Source: Vibrio sp. CAU 1672 (GTDB lineage: Bacteria > Pseudomonadota > Gammaproteobacteria > Enterobacterales > Vibrionaceae). Taken from it: a DNA stretch of 64,000 nt. The position numbers and the translations under genes were made by a program. Under the pieces are notes generated by a model. That model saw nothing but the letters and a program-made list of their open reading frames with translations, had not been told where the DNA came from and searched no databases. The stretch is from assembly GCF_029223195.1 (NCBI RefSeq), contig NZ_JARHUF010000009.1, positions 1 to 64,000 on the forward strand, given 5' to 3'. Every line of letters begins with the position of its first letter. Position 1 is the stretch's first letter. Positions 9,058 through 18,526 of the stretch are shown here, piece after piece.

Positions 9058-9978
9058 ATGAAACCTACAGCACAAATTTTGACAGATATCCTGGCGGAGG
9101 TTCGCCCTTTGATTGGCCAGGGAAAAGTGGCCGATTACATTCCGGCGCTGGCTAAAGTGCCGAACGACAAGTTAGGCCTTGCGGTTTATACGACTCAAGG
9201 TGAAGTGATCAAAGCCGGCGATGCAGAAGAGCCGTTTTCGATCCAGTCGATCTCGAAAGCGCTGAGTTTGACCCTGGCGATGTGCCTGTACAAGCAGGAA
9301 GAGATCTGGACCCGGGTTGGTAAAGAGCCGTCGGGTCAGGCATTCAATTCGATGATCCAGCTTGAGATGGAGCAGGGGATTCCACGTAATCCATTTATCA
9401 ATGCCGGTGCTATTGTGGTGGCCGATCTGTTACAGAGCCGCCTTTCTGCGCCGCGGCAGCGTTTACTGGATTTTGCTCGCCAGCTGTCTGGTGATACCCA
9501 TATCGTTTATGACAAAGTCGTGGCAGCTTCGGAGATGATGCATGGTGATCGCAACGCTGCGATTGCTTACCTGATGCGCTCGTTTGGCAACTTTGAAAAT
9601 GAGGTGATCCCGGTACTGCAAAATTACTTCCATGCCTGTGCGCTGAAGATGAGCTGCGTTGATTTGGCGAAAACCTTCAGCTACCTGGCAAATAAAGGCA
9701 CTTCGGTGCAAACCGGCAAGCCGGTAGTATCGCCGGTGCAGACCAAGCAACTGAATGCCTTACTGGCTACCTGTGGCCTGTATGATGGCGCGGGTGAGTT
9801 TGCTTACCGGGTCGGCATGCCGGGCAAGTCAGGTGTTGGTGGTGGCATCATCGCCGTGGTGCCGGGTGAAATGACGATTGCGGTATGGTCGCCGGAGCTG
9901 GATGCGTCGGGTAACTCGCTGGCTGGTACTAAAGCGCTTGAGCTGTTATCTGAGCGTATCGGCCGTTCGATTTTCTAG
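9058..9978 (+). CDS. glsB: Glutaminase (serine-dependent beta-lactamase fold)
   Basis: Hydrolyses glutamine to glutamate and ammonia. 306 residues, as for E. coli GlsB (308). The S-x-x-K active site is SISK at residues 64-67; other family words are [15 protein letters not shown] and the C-terminal [14 protein letters not shown]. The gene stands alone between two terminators. The choice of glsB over glsA rests on length and general likeness. Confidence 0.93.
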   Translation: MKPTAQILTDILAEVRPLIGQGKVADYIPALAKVPNDKLGLAVYTTQGEVIKAGDAEEPFSIQSISKALSLTLAMCLYKQEEIWTRVGKEPSGQAFNSMIQLEMEQGIPRNPFINAGAIVVADLLQSRLSAPRQRLLDFARQLSGDTHIVYDKVVAASEMMHGDRNAAIAYLMRSFGNFENEVIPVLQNYFHACALKMSCVDLAKTFSYLANKGTSVQTGKPVVSPVQTKQLNALLATCGLYDGAGEFAYRVGMPGKSGVGGGIIAVVPGEMTIAVWSPELDASGNSLAGTKALELLSERIGRSIF

Positions 9979-9990
9979 CGTTAGCAACGC

Positions 9991-10022
9991 AAAAAGCCTC
10001 TCAGTTGAGAGGCTTTCGGTTT
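9991..10022. terminator. Bidirectional terminator between glsB and hemW
   Basis: The hairpin AAAGCCTCTCA/TGAGAGGCTTT stands between convergent genes and has A-rich and T-containing flanks. Confidence 0.75.
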
Positions 10023-10032
10023 TCAGCTTGGC

Positions 10033-11211
10033 TTAGTCTTCGTCTTGTTCCGCCATAAACGCTTCCAGCAAATCGTTAAGGAACAGTTTGCCTTTTTCGG
10101 TGATCTGCCAATGGGTGTCGGTTTCACTGAGATAACCCATCTCTAATGCCCACTCGATGGTTTCCTGAATCGAACTTAATGGCAGGCCAGTGGTATTGAC
10201 ATAATCTTGTTTCGGGCAGGCTTCCATCAAACGGAAGCGGTTCATAAAGAACTCAAACGGGCGGTCTTCATCGGCCACCAACTGCTCACTGTCCAGATAT
10301 GGTTTGAGCATGTTCTGGTACGCTGCCAGATAACCACGCGGGTGCTTGATCTTAGTGGTGCGGATGATGCGCCCATCAGCAAAACTCAGTTTACCGTGCG
10401 ATCCACAGCCGATCCCCAGGTAGTCACCAAAACGCCAGTAGTTAAGGTTGTGCCGGCACTGATAGCCAGGCTTGCTGTAGCCGGAAATCTCGTACTGCAC
10501 ATAACCGGCGGCGGTGAGTTTCTGATGCCCTTGTTCGAAAATGTCCCACAAGTCATCGTCGTCAGGTAACGTCGGTGGCTTGTAGTAGAACATGGTGTTA
10601 GGTTCGATGGTGAGCTGATACCACGAGAGGTGCGGTGGAGCCAGTTCTATTGCTTTGTCCAGATCCGCCAATGCTTGTTCGATACTCTGGTCTGGCAGGC
10701 CATGCATTAAGTCGAGGTTAAAGCTGTTCAAGCCGATTTGGTGGGCCAGCCTGGCGGCATTGATCGCTTCATCCTGGCCGTGGATCCGCCCCAAGTGCTC
10801 GAGTTTTTGCTGCTCAAAGCTCTGCACACCAATCGAGATGCGTGTCACACCGGCTTGGCGATAGCCGGCGAAACGTTCTGCCTCAATGGTGCCGGGATTG
10901 GCCTCCATGGTGATCTCGATATCCGGTTTAAACGGAATACGTGCTTCGATGCCTTTGAGCAGGCGTTCGATCCCTTCGGCTGAGATCAGGCTTGGTGTGC
11001 CACCGCCGATAAAGATCGAATGTAGCGGACGCGGTGCGTCGTTTAAGCGATATTTGTCGATGTCGCTATCCAGATCTTCCAGAAGAGCATGGATGTAATC
11101 CTCTTCCGGGATCTCCGCTTTGAGTGCGTGTGAGTTAAAGTCGCAATACGGGCACTTCTGTACACACCATGGGATGTGGACATACAGGCTCAGTGCTGGG
11201 GGCGTTAACAT
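10033..11211 (-). CDS. hemW: Radical SAM heme chaperone HemW
   Basis: A radical-SAM protein related to oxygen-independent coproporphyrinogen oxidase. Family members bind heme and pass it to respiratory enzymes rather than oxidise coproporphyrinogen. The cluster motif is C-x3-C-x2-C in HIPWCVQKCPYCDF; GGGTPSL and the C-terminal HemN-like domain follow. It has the shorter HemW length (392) and lacks the longer HemN N-terminus. ATG 11211 is preferred over a TTG two codons upstream. It follows rdgB by 18 bp, the same pair as in E. coli. Confidence 0.94.
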   Translation of the reverse strand: MLTPPALSLYVHIPWCVQKCPYCDFNSHALKAEIPEEDYIHALLEDLDSDIDKYRLNDAPRPLHSIFIGGGTPSLISAEGIERLLKGIEARIPFKPDIEITMEANPGTIEAERFAGYRQAGVTRISIGVQSFEQQKLEHLGRIHGQDEAINAARLAHQIGLNSFNLDLMHGLPDQSIEQALADLDKAIELAPPHLSWYQLTIEPNTMFYYKPPTLPDDDDLWDIFEQGHQKLTAAGYVQYEISGYSKPGYQCRHNLNYWRFGDYLGIGCGSHGKLSFADGRIIRTTKIKHPRGYLAAYQNMLKPYLDSEQLVADEDRPFEFFMNRFRLMEACPKQDYVNTTGLPLSSIQETIEWALEMGYLSETDTHWQITEKGKLFLNDLLEAFMAEQDED

Positions 11212-11229
11212 GGTCAAACTCGCTCGGTT

Positions 11230-11832
11230 TTACAGAGAAACGTGCTCAGACAGTTGTGCGAACAGCGATTTCAGCGCTTTGCCGCGGTGAGACAACTGCT
11301 TCTTACGTGCTGGTTCTAGCTCTGCTGATGCACAGTGGTCTTCTGGCACGAAGAAGATGGGATCATAGCCAAAGCCGTTTTCACCCTGGGCTGCGGTAAG
11401 AATACGGCCTTCCCATTTGCCGTGACAAACGATCGGGGTTGGATCGTTCTCGTGACGCATCAATACCAGTACACAGTGGAAGCGTGCCGTGCGCTGATCT
11501 TCAGCTACCCCGTCCATTGCTTGAAGCAGCTTTTCCAGGTTCTCCTGGTCTGATGCTTGTTCACCGGCATAACGTGCCGAGTAGATGCCCGGAGCTCCTT
11601 TCAGGAAGTCAACTTCCAGGCCAGAGTCGTCAGCGATTGCTGGCAGGCCCGTTTCATGCGCGGCGTGTCGTGCTTTAATGATCGCGTTCTCAATAAACGT
11701 GGTGCCCGTTTCCGCTACTTCAGATACGTTGAACTCACTTTGCGCCAATACTTCAAAACCGAAATCTGACAGCAGATCTGCCATCTCACGAACTTTGCCT
11801 TGGTTACCTGTTGCTAGCACTATTTTTTTCAT
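11230..11832 (-). CDS. rdgB: dITP/XTP pyrophosphatase RdgB
   Basis: A house-cleaning enzyme that hydrolyses dITP, ITP and XTP so that deaminated purines do not enter DNA and RNA. The family opening [16 protein letters not shown], the segment [13 protein letters not shown], and [12 protein letters not shown] and SHRGKAL near the C-terminus are all present. 200 residues. ATG 11832 starts the homology and has an AAAGAGAC site; a longer frame upstream is ignored. Upstream of hemW in the conserved yggTU-rdgB-hemW cluster. Confidence 0.97.
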   Translation of the reverse strand: MKKIVLATGNQGKVREMADLLSDFGFEVLAQSEFNVSEVAETGTTFIENAIIKARHAAHETGLPAIADDSGLEVDFLKGAPGIYSARYAGEQASDQENLEKLLQAMDGVAEDQRTARFHCVLVLMRHENDPTPIVCHGKWEGRILTAAQGENGFGYDPIFFVPEDHCASAELEPARKKQLSHRGKALKSLFAQLSEHVSL

Positions 11833-12113
11833 GGTCGTCTCTTTCTGTAGCGATAAGGGGAGAACGTGCTGTTCTGCCCAAGATACCAATTTACCTAACA
11901 CACAGTTCAGTTATGCGGGCTAAAATCGCTGATAGCGGCGGTATAGATTGGGGAGTTAGAACCACGGGTTACTTCAATCTATGCCTCGCTCTGGGCAATT
12001 TATTCTACGCAAACTTGCTAAACCGTTAATTATCCAGATTGGTATAAATAGTTTTTGGTCTACGGGTGTCCAAAAGCATTTAGATCATCACAACCCAATT
12101 ACTCTTCGACATA

Positions 12114-12545
12114 TCACTCTTCAACAAAAAACTTCTGGGTGAATTTAAGCTTACCTGAGCCTTTGTTTCCAGCTTTAACGTCAATATCGAAGCTAAAAGT
12201 TTCTTCATGAGTGATCGGAAACTCCGCCAGGTAGTAAATCGCCTCGCCTTCCTTAACCTGGCGGAAGGTTAAGGTTTGCGTCTGGCCGATTAAATTTCTT
12301 GCTTTACCGTGGATCTTGGCCTCCAGCGTAGGCTTACCCAGTGAGGAGGCATCCAGAACACTGATATTGACCACCGCCACATACCCGTTACGTTTGATCT
12401 GATAATTTCTGGCAATTTGTGGTGTGAGGAAGGTGGAATTAAAGGCGACGTAGTGCACCTCAAGATCTTTGATGCTCTTGTACTGCTCTGCCCAAACCGG
12501 CAGGGCCATCAAGCCAATCAGAAGTGCCGAGATCCATTTGCTCAT
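12114..12545 (-). CDS. DUF4426 exported protein
   Basis: 143 residues with a signal peptide (about 20 residues, ending PVWA before EQYK), so probably periplasmic. The mature part looks like a beta-sandwich: EVHYVAFNSTFLTPQIA, NGYVAVVNISVLD and a closing KFTQKFFVEE. This matches the DUF4426 family as I know it from Vibrio and relatives; no function is established. ATG 12545 is preceded by AAGGAAATCACG. It sits between yggU and rdgB, with a 281-bp gap before rdgB, so it may end the yggS-proC-yggT-yggU run. Confidence 0.85.
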   Translation of the reverse strand: MSKWISALLIGLMALPVWAEQYKSIKDLEVHYVAFNSTFLTPQIARNYQIKRNGYVAVVNISVLDASSLGKPTLEAKIHGKARNLIGQTQTLTFRQVKEGEAIYYLAEFPITHEETFSFDIDVKAGNKGSGKLKFTQKFFVEE

Positions 12546-12586
12546 CGTGATTTCCTTAACGTGCGAATAATGTAAATAAAAAGCCA

Positions 12587-12877
12587 TCACAAGATGGCTT
12601 TAACTTCTTCAGGGATCTGAGCGGGGGACGATATCCGGATTTGTTTGTGGCGTCCCAGATCTCCTTTTTCTATCTCAACCAAGCCTTTAGCAACCCTGAA
12701 CTGTTTGGCTAAAAACTTGCTCAAATGAGCGTTGGCTTTACCGTCAACAGGTGGTGCTGTGATAGCGATTTTCAGCTCATCGCCATGTAAGCCAACGATT
12801 TTATCCCGGCTGGCTTTGGGCTGAATGTATAACCGGAGAACGATATCGTCGCCATCATGCCATGCAGCTACAGACAT
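12587..12877 (-). CDS. yggU: DUF167 protein YggU
   Basis: A 96-residue cytoplasmic protein of the DUF167/YggU family with the signature [12 protein letters not shown] followed by [18 protein letters not shown]. Function unknown. Its ATG overlaps the yggT stop (TAATG), so translation is probably coupled to yggT. Confidence 0.95.
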   Translation of the reverse strand: MSVAAWHDGDDIVLRLYIQPKASRDKIVGLHGDELKIAITAPPVDGKANAHLSKFLAKQFRVAKGLVEIEKGDLGRHKQIRISSPAQIPEEVKAIL

Positions 12878-13434
12878 TATAGCTGGTACCAGATGGGACC
12901 GATCATATCTCCCATCAGGAAGTTGGCAAACTGCAGCGCGACAAACAGCACCAAGACGCTCAGATCAAAACCACCCATAGGAGGAATAATGCGGCGAATA
13001 GGGGCCAGCATCGGTTCGGTCAGTTGGTGGAACACATATTCAATTGGGCTGCGGCCCTGACTGACCCAGCTCAGGATAGCGCGGATCAGCAATACCCAGA
13101 ATAGCAAACCGCCTGCCGCTTTCAGCAGAGAAAGCACACCCAGCAACAGGAAGTCGGTGCTGAAAGAGACCGAACCGCTTGAGGCAATAAGGATCAGTGC
13201 AACAAACTTAAGCACACACAGCACATAAGCAAACAGCACTGTGGCCAGGTCGATACTGCCTAGCGACGGGATAAAGCGCCGCAGTGGCCCAACAACAGGT
13301 TGAGTCGCTTTAACAATAAATTGCGAAAACGGGTTGTAAAAATCTGCACGTGCAGCCTGCAACCAGATCCTCAAAATCACCACCATGATGTAGAGGTCAA
13401 ATAGGGTTGAGATGAGGAAACTCATTGAATTCAT
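12877..13434 (-). CDS. yggT: YggT family membrane protein
   Basis: 185 residues with two tandem YGGT repeats. Each repeat has a hydrophobic helix, a P-[IL]-R-R segment ([12 protein letters not shown] near residue 50, [16 protein letters not shown] near residue 147) and a second helix, giving about four membrane spans. Related proteins are linked to osmotic tolerance or to membrane and organelle organisation elsewhere; the role here is not known. Overlaps yggU by one base. Confidence 0.94.
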   Translation of the reverse strand: MNSMSFLISTLFDLYIMVVILRIWLQAARADFYNPFSQFIVKATQPVVGPLRRFIPSLGSIDLATVLFAYVLCVLKFVALILIASSGSVSFSTDFLLLGVLSLLKAAGGLLFWVLLIRAILSWVSQGRSPIEYVFHQLTEPMLAPIRRIIPPMGGFDLSVLVLFVALQFANFLMGDMIGPIWYQL

Positions 13435-13472
13435 AAGGTACCCTTAACATTAGTGAGCCTTGGGCTCAGAGA

Positions 13473-14291
13473 TTAAAACAGTTTTTCCATTTCTTCAGCA
13501 CGGGTAACAGCAGCCTGCATGGCTTTCGCTACAATGTCAGACAACTGGTGTTCGTTGAACGTACGCAACGCTTCGGCTGTGGTGCCACCCTTTGATGTTA
13601 CGTTCTCACGCAGTGTTGCTAACTCGCTCTCCGGGTTGGCCACAACCATGCTCGCAGCGCCTAATGCCGCTTGCTGTACCAGTAAGCGGGCGGTCTGTTT
13701 ATCAAAGCCCTGTGCCATGGCCTCTGCCTGCATTGCTTCCATAAACAAGAAGAAATAAGCGGGCGCACTGCCGGCGGCGGCAATGATGCTGTTGATGCCG
13801 GATTCTTGCTCGACCCAACACACTTGACCAACCGCTTGCATCAGCTGAGTGGCAAACATCTTATCGGCCTCAGAAACATGTTCAGGTGCAAACAGACCAC
13901 TCATCCCCTGTCCGAGTTGAGCAGGGGTGTTAGGCATGACGCGAACAAGATTCAGCTTGCTGGCCAGCATCTGGTTCAGGCGTTCGCAGCCGATACCCGC
14001 AGCAATGGAAATGACCAGCTTGTGGCTCAGATCGACGGCCTGGAGTGGTTTACACACTTCAGCCATCATCTGGGGCTTAACCGATAACACAATCACATCC
14101 GCTGCCGCAGCGGCTTGCAGGTTGTCGCTGGTGGTTTTAATACCAAACTCCTGCTCCAGGGGCAAACGGCGAGTTTCTGATGGTGCCGTGGCCATGATGC
14201 GATGAGCCGGGTAGCCGTTGGCAATCAGGCCGGAGATGATGGCTCTTACCATGTTACCAGCGCCGATAAAGACGATCTTCTTGTGTTCCAT
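13473..14291 (-). CDS. proC: Pyrroline-5-carboxylate reductase
   Basis: Last step of proline synthesis: NADPH-dependent reduction of pyrroline-5-carboxylate. The Rossmann loop is IVFIGAGNMVRAI at the N-terminus; RVMPNTPAQLGQGM and the C-terminal SKGGTTAEALRTF are family signatures. 272 residues. ATG 14291 follows GGGAAACG. It stands between yggS and yggT, a grouping found in many gammaproteobacteria (yggS makes a PLP-binding protein). Confidence 0.96.
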   Translation of the reverse strand: MEHKKIVFIGAGNMVRAIISGLIANGYPAHRIMATAPSETRRLPLEQEFGIKTTSDNLQAAAAADVIVLSVKPQMMAEVCKPLQAVDLSHKLVISIAAGIGCERLNQMLASKLNLVRVMPNTPAQLGQGMSGLFAPEHVSEADKMFATQLMQAVGQVCWVEQESGINSIIAAAGSAPAYFFLFMEAMQAEAMAQGFDKQTARLLVQQAALGAASMVVANPESELATLRENVTSKGGTTAEALRTFNEHQLSDIVAKAMQAAVTRAEEMEKLF

Positions 14292-14410
14292 GTGTTCGTT
14301 TCCCAAATCGTTAAATCTTGTGATTATATTATCTTTCCGTATGTATAATGGCTGAGCCTGTATAGCAGTTAGTCTTGCGGTGTATACCTGAAGAATGGCG
14401 AAGTCAGGGA

Positions 14411-15124
14411 TCAGCTTTTGTTGGTACTGTAATCTCGGGCACCAAAAATGGCGGTACCAATGCGTACCATGGTGCTTCCTGCTTCGATGGCTGCGGTCAT
14501 GTCACCGCTCATGCCCATCGACAGGGTATCAAGGTTTGGGTACCGTTGTGCCAATCGGTGTTTGAGATCGGCCAGCTGCTTAAATGCGTGCAACTGTGAT
14601 TCATAATCCGAGACATTCGCCGGAATCGACATCAGTCCTCTTAAAGTGAGGTTTGGCAGTTGAGAAATCAACTCTGCCAGTGCAAATACCTCTTCATCGC
14701 TGGCGCCGGACTTCGAGGTTTCGCCACTGGTATTGACCTGAATCAGAACTTGCAGAGGTTTGAGTTCTGTTGGGCGTTGGTCGTTGAGTCGCTGGGCGAT
14801 TTTAGCGCGATCAATGGTGTGCACCCAATCAAAATGCTCGGCTACCGGGCGTGACTTGTTAGATTGGATAGGGCCAATAAAGTGCCATTCGATATCAAGC
14901 TCCGGATGCTGCTGGGTAAAATGCTCGACTTTGCTGACGCCTTCCTGGACATAGTTTTCACCAAACGCCATCTGGCCAGCCTGACGCGCTGCGAGAATTG
15001 CCTCGACAGGTTTAGTTTTACTGACCGCTAAAAGTTGCACTGACTCTGGAGATCGGCCACATTTTTCTTCATCACGGCGGATTTGAGAGGTGATATGTTC
15101 AATGTTTTGTTGAATACTACTCAT
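14411..15124 (-). CDS. yggS: PLP homeostasis protein YggS (PLPBP)
   Basis: A 237-residue single-domain TIM-barrel protein that binds pyridoxal phosphate and balances free PLP; no catalytic activity is established. The PLP lysine is Lys36 in LLAVSKTKP. GENYVQE, EWHFIGPIQSNK and the C-terminal SMGMSGDMTAAIEAGSTMVR are family hallmarks. It is divergent from pilT with a gap of only 28 bp, so the two promoters must overlap or reach into coding sequence. Confidence 0.96.
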   Translation of the reverse strand: MSSIQQNIEHITSQIRRDEEKCGRSPESVQLLAVSKTKPVEAILAARQAGQMAFGENYVQEGVSKVEHFTQQHPELDIEWHFIGPIQSNKSRPVAEHFDWVHTIDRAKIAQRLNDQRPTELKPLQVLIQVNTSGETSKSGASDEEVFALAELISQLPNLTLRGLMSIPANVSDYESQLHAFKQLADLKHRLAQRYPNLDTLSMGMSGDMTAAIEAGSTMVRIGTAIFGARDYSTNKS

Positions 15125-15152
15125 AGCTGTTCTTTTTGTTTAAGGATTTTAA

Positions 15153-16193
15153 ATGGATATCACTGAGTTACTGGATTTTAGTGTAAAGCATAATGCCTCA
15201 GATCTACATCTTTCTGCAGGTGTACCACCTATGGTACGTATTGATGGCGATGTAAGAAAGTTAGGCATTCCTGCGTTTACTCACCAAGAAGTGCATCGTT
15301 TGGTCTTTGAAATCATGAACGATGCCCAGCGCAGTGAATTCGAAGAAAAACTCGAAGTCGACTTTTCGTTTGAATTGCATAACGTCGGTCGCTTTCGTGT
15401 CAATGTTTTTCACCAGTCTCGTGGGTGTGCGGCGGTGTTCCGAACCATCCCTGGCAGGATTCCAACCTTAGACGATCTCGATGCACCAGAGATCTTCAGG
15501 AAAATTGCCAATAATGAAAAAGGGCTGGTGTTAGTTACCGGCCCGACTGGTTCGGGTAAATCGACCACATTGGCTGCCATTGTTGACTACATTAACCGCA
15601 ATCACAACAAGCACATTCTCACCATTGAAGATCCAATTGAATTTGTTCATGCCAATAACAAGTGTTTGATCAATCAGCGTGAAGTTCATCGTGATACGCA
15701 CACCTTTCAGAATGCGTTGCGCAGTGCATTGCGTGAAGACCCGGACGTGATTCTGGTCGGGGAGATGCGTGATAAAGAAACCATCAGTTTAGCGCTTACG
15801 GCAGCAGAAACCGGGCATTTGGTTTTTGGTACCCTGCACACCAGCTCGGCGGCAAAGACCATTGACCGGATCATCGATGTGTTTCCCGGCAGCGATAAAG
15901 ACATGGTGCGTTCCATGCTTTCTGAATCACTGACCTCAGTCATCGCCCAGAAGCTGCTGAAACGTGTCGGAGGCGGTCGTGTTGCCTGCCACGAGATCAT
16001 GATGGCGACACCGGCAATTCGTAATTTGATCCGCGAGGATAAAGTCGCGCAGATGTACTCTATCATTCAAACTGGTGCGGTGCATGGGATGCAGACCATG
16101 GAACAAAATGCCCGTCAGCTAACGGCCCAGGGAGTAGTCGCCCGGGAAGAGGTCGACAAAAAGATCGAGTTGGAAACTCAGCAACTCTTGTAA
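15153..16193 (+). CDS. pilT: Type IV pilus retraction ATPase PilT
   Basis: Hexameric cytoplasmic ATPase that powers pilus retraction, used in twitching, DNA uptake and surface sensing. Walker A is GPTGSGKST at 130-138, followed by the Asp box, Walker B (VILVGEMRD) and the His box (GHLVFGTLHT). The retraction-specific AIRNLIRE motif is present near residue 289. 346 residues. First gene of a pilT-pilU pair, 14 bp from the next gene. Confidence 0.97.
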   Translation: MDITELLDFSVKHNASDLHLSAGVPPMVRIDGDVRKLGIPAFTHQEVHRLVFEIMNDAQRSEFEEKLEVDFSFELHNVGRFRVNVFHQSRGCAAVFRTIPGRIPTLDDLDAPEIFRKIANNEKGLVLVTGPTGSGKSTTLAAIVDYINRNHNKHILTIEDPIEFVHANNKCLINQREVHRDTHTFQNALRSALREDPDVILVGEMRDKETISLALTAAETGHLVFGTLHTSSAAKTIDRIIDVFPGSDKDMVRSMLSESLTSVIAQKLLKRVGGGRVACHEIMMATPAIRNLIREDKVAQMYSIIQTGAVHGMQTMEQNARQLTAQGVVAREEVDKKIELETQQLL

Positions 16194-16207
16194 CAATGGA
16201 TTGAATG

Positions 16208-17314
16208 ATGGAACTCAATAAATATCTCGAAGGCATGTTGGCGCTGCAGGCGTCGGATTTATATATCACCGTTGGTGCGCCGATACTTTTCCGGGTCGAT
16301 GGGGAACTGCGGCCGCAGGGCGATAAACTTTCTGAGCGTGACGTGGCATTGTTACTTGATAGTGCGATGGAGCCAGAACGTCGTCAGGAGTTTCGTCATA
16401 GTCGTGAATCGAATTTTGCGATAGTCAGAGATTGTGGGCGTTTTCGTGTCAGTGCTTTTTTCCAGCGTGAATTACCGGGTGCGGTGATCCGCAGGATTGA
16501 AACTAATATCCCGACCTTTGAGCAGCTGAAACTGCCGTTGGTGCTGCAGGATTTGGCGATAGCGAAACGTGGCCTGGTGCTGGTGGTCGGCGCTACCGGC
16601 TCGGGTAAGTCTACCACCATGGCGGCAATGACCGGATACCGCAATAGCCATCGAACCGGACATATCCTCACCGTTGAGGATCCGATTGAGTTTGTCCACG
16701 AGCATAAGCGCTGTATTGTGACCCAGCGTGAAGTCGGGCTCGATACTGAGAGTTATGAAGTGGCATTAAAGAACTCGCTGCGTCAGGCGCCTGATATGAT
16801 TTTGATTGGTGAGATCCGCAGCCGGGAAACCATGGAATATGCAATGACCTTCGCAGAAACCGGACATTTGTGTATGGCGACCCTGCACGCCAATAATGCC
16901 AACCAAGCCCTGGAAAGGATCCTGCATCTGGTGCCTAATGAGCAAAAACAGCAGTTCTTGTTTGATCTGTCGATGAACCTCAAGGGGGTGATTGGCCAGC
17001 AGTTGATCCGGGATAAAAATGGCCAGGGGCGTCATGGTGTGTTTGAGATTCTGCTCAACAGCCCGCGAGTGTCTGATCTGATCCGGCGGGGTGATCTGCA
17101 TGAACTTAAGGCGACCATGGCGCGCTCGAACGAGTTTGGCATGCTGACTTTTGACCAGTCACTGTACAAACTGGTTATGCAGGGTAAGATCAGCGAAGAA
17201 GATGCCTTGCACAGTGCCGATTCCGCCAATGATCTGCGTTTGATGCTGAAAACGCAGCGTGGCGAATTGTATGCATCGGGCAGCTTAACCAATGTCAAAA
17301 TTGACATGGACTGA
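16208..17314 (+). CDS. pilU: PilT-dependent retraction ATPase PilU
   Basis: A PilT paralogue that aids forceful retraction and depends on PilT in Vibrio. Walker A is GATGSGKST, Walker B MILIGEIRS, His box GHLCMATLHA. Unlike PilT the AIRNLIR motif is altered (SPRVSDLIRRGD), and the protein has the longer C-terminus of the family. ATG 16208 is taken (GGA seven bases upstream); ATG 16205 is equally possible. The pair ends at the hairpin 17322..17349. Confidence 0.95.
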   Translation: MELNKYLEGMLALQASDLYITVGAPILFRVDGELRPQGDKLSERDVALLLDSAMEPERRQEFRHSRESNFAIVRDCGRFRVSAFFQRELPGAVIRRIETNIPTFEQLKLPLVLQDLAIAKRGLVLVVGATGSGKSTTMAAMTGYRNSHRTGHILTVEDPIEFVHEHKRCIVTQREVGLDTESYEVALKNSLRQAPDMILIGEIRSRETMEYAMTFAETGHLCMATLHANNANQALERILHLVPNEQKQQFLFDLSMNLKGVIGQQLIRDKNGQGRHGVFEILLNSPRVSDLIRRGDLHELKATMARSNEFGMLTFDQSLYKLVMQGKISEEDALHSADSANDLRLMLKTQRGELYASGSLTNVKIDMD

Positions 17315-17321
17315 TGATAGT

Positions 17322-17349
17322 AAAAAGGTTGGCTACGCCAACCTTTTTA
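17322..17349. terminator. Terminator between pilU and ruvX
   Basis: The hairpin AAAAAGGTTGGC/GCCAACCTTTTT with T5 on the plus side and A5 on the other serves both convergent transcripts. Confidence 0.88.
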
Positions 17350-17386
17350 CTGTTATTTCGCAGACCAGCTTGTCGTCACTCTTGCT

Positions 17387-17812
17387 TTATTCGCTCCAGA
17401 GCGCTTCAAACCAGCTTTCTAAAATTACCACCGCCGACTGACAGTCGATATTACCCTTTGATAAGGCTTTGTAGCCGCCCATGTCAAACAGCTCTGCTCG
17501 CGCTTCGGCGGTGGAGAGGCGTTCATCATGCAGTTCGACCGGTAAACCAAAACGGCCGTGGAGCCGGTTGGCAAACTTTTTCGCTCTCGGGGTAATGGTG
17601 GCCAAATCTTTACCGTGCAGATCCGTGGGTAATCCGACAATTAACAAGTCAGGTTGCCATTCTTTGATCTGTTTTTCGATGTCATCCCAGTTCGGAATCC
17701 CATCATTGGCTTTAAATGCTTTTAAAGGCGAGGCGGTGCCTGTGATTTCTTGACCGATGGCGCTACCAATACTCTTGGTGCCGAAGTCAAAAGCCATAAT
17801 TGTACGTGACAT
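17387..17812 (-). CDS. ruvX: Putative pre-16S rRNA nuclease / Holliday junction resolvase RuvX (YqgF)
   Basis: An RNase H-fold nuclease of 141 residues, essential in E. coli and implicated in processing the 5' end of pre-16S rRNA. The metal-binding Asp lies in [27 protein letters not shown] and [11 protein letters not shown] follow. It is the last gene of rsmE-gshB-yqgE-ruvX, 42 bp after yqgE. Confidence 0.95.
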   Translation of the reverse strand: MSRTIMAFDFGTKSIGSAIGQEITGTASPLKAFKANDGIPNWDDIEKQIKEWQPDLLIVGLPTDLHGKDLATITPRAKKFANRLHGRFGLPVELHDERLSTAEARAELFDMGGYKALSKGNIDCQSAVVILESWFEALWSE

Positions 17813-17854
17813 GCTGTGTCTCGGAATGTAATTGGTTTGAGTTTTAATTTATGC

Positions 17855-18424
17855 CTAAGCGTGGCCAGATTGTGCTGAAAGCTGACTTGGATCGATGCCG
17901 AGCTTTTCTACCGCTTTTTTCCAGCGTTCATTGATTGGGGTTTCGAAAATGATCTCTGGTGTGGCTTTGATGGTCAGCCAGGAGTTTTCTGCCAGCTCGG
18001 ATTCCAGTTGCCCGGCACTCCAGCCAGAGTAACCCAGTGCGACCAGATAATCGCTTGGCTCTGCTTCGGTCCCCAGTACGGTAAGAATATCGCGCGAAGT
18101 GGTGACGGCAAGCTCGTCGGTCATCTGAATGCTGGATTCATAATAATCTTTGGGTTTGTGCAGAATAAAGCCGCGGTCTTCGGAGACCGGACCACCGTTA
18201 TACACCGGTCTTTCCAGGCTTTCGGTAAACAGGCGCGGGTGGACGGGCTGGATATCAACTTGCTTGAGCATATTGCCGACGGTGATGTCCACAGGCGCAT
18301 TGATGATGAGCCCCATCGCGCCCTCTTCGTTGTGTTCACACACGTAGATCACGCGATGCTGGAAGTAGGGATCTTTCATCCCCGGCATGGCCACTAAGAA
18401 GTGGTTTGTGAGGTTCATTTGCAT
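17855..18424 (-). CDS. yqgE: UPF0301/AlgH family protein YqgE
   Basis: 189 residues, with the family opening [19 protein letters not shown] and the segments [16 protein letters not shown] and [15 protein letters not shown]. The molecular role is unknown (AlgH affects alginate regulation in pseudomonads). The first ATG (18424) has AAGGT at suitable distance; a second in-frame ATG at 18418 is where E. coli YqgE starts. Part of the gshB-yqgE-ruvX run. Confidence 0.94.
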   Translation of the reverse strand: MQMNLTNHFLVAMPGMKDPYFQHRVIYVCEHNEEGAMGLIINAPVDITVGNMLKQVDIQPVHPRLFTESLERPVYNGGPVSEDRGFILHKPKDYYESSIQMTDELAVTTSRDILTVLGTEAEPSDYLVALGYSGWSAGQLESELAENSWLTIKATPEIIFETPINERWKKAVEKLGIDPSQLSAQSGHA

Positions 18425-18526
18425 ATCGACCTTTCTGACTCGTTATACCCAAGTAGCGTGAACATGACAGGTTGAAGAGTCAGCGATTTTTTCTCTGACT
18501 CTCTTTTAACTCTACTACAGTTTGAA

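Noticed and set aside
15153..17314. Possible assembly duplication of pilT
   Set aside because: pilT and pilU differ throughout and have distinct family motifs; they are genuine paralogues.
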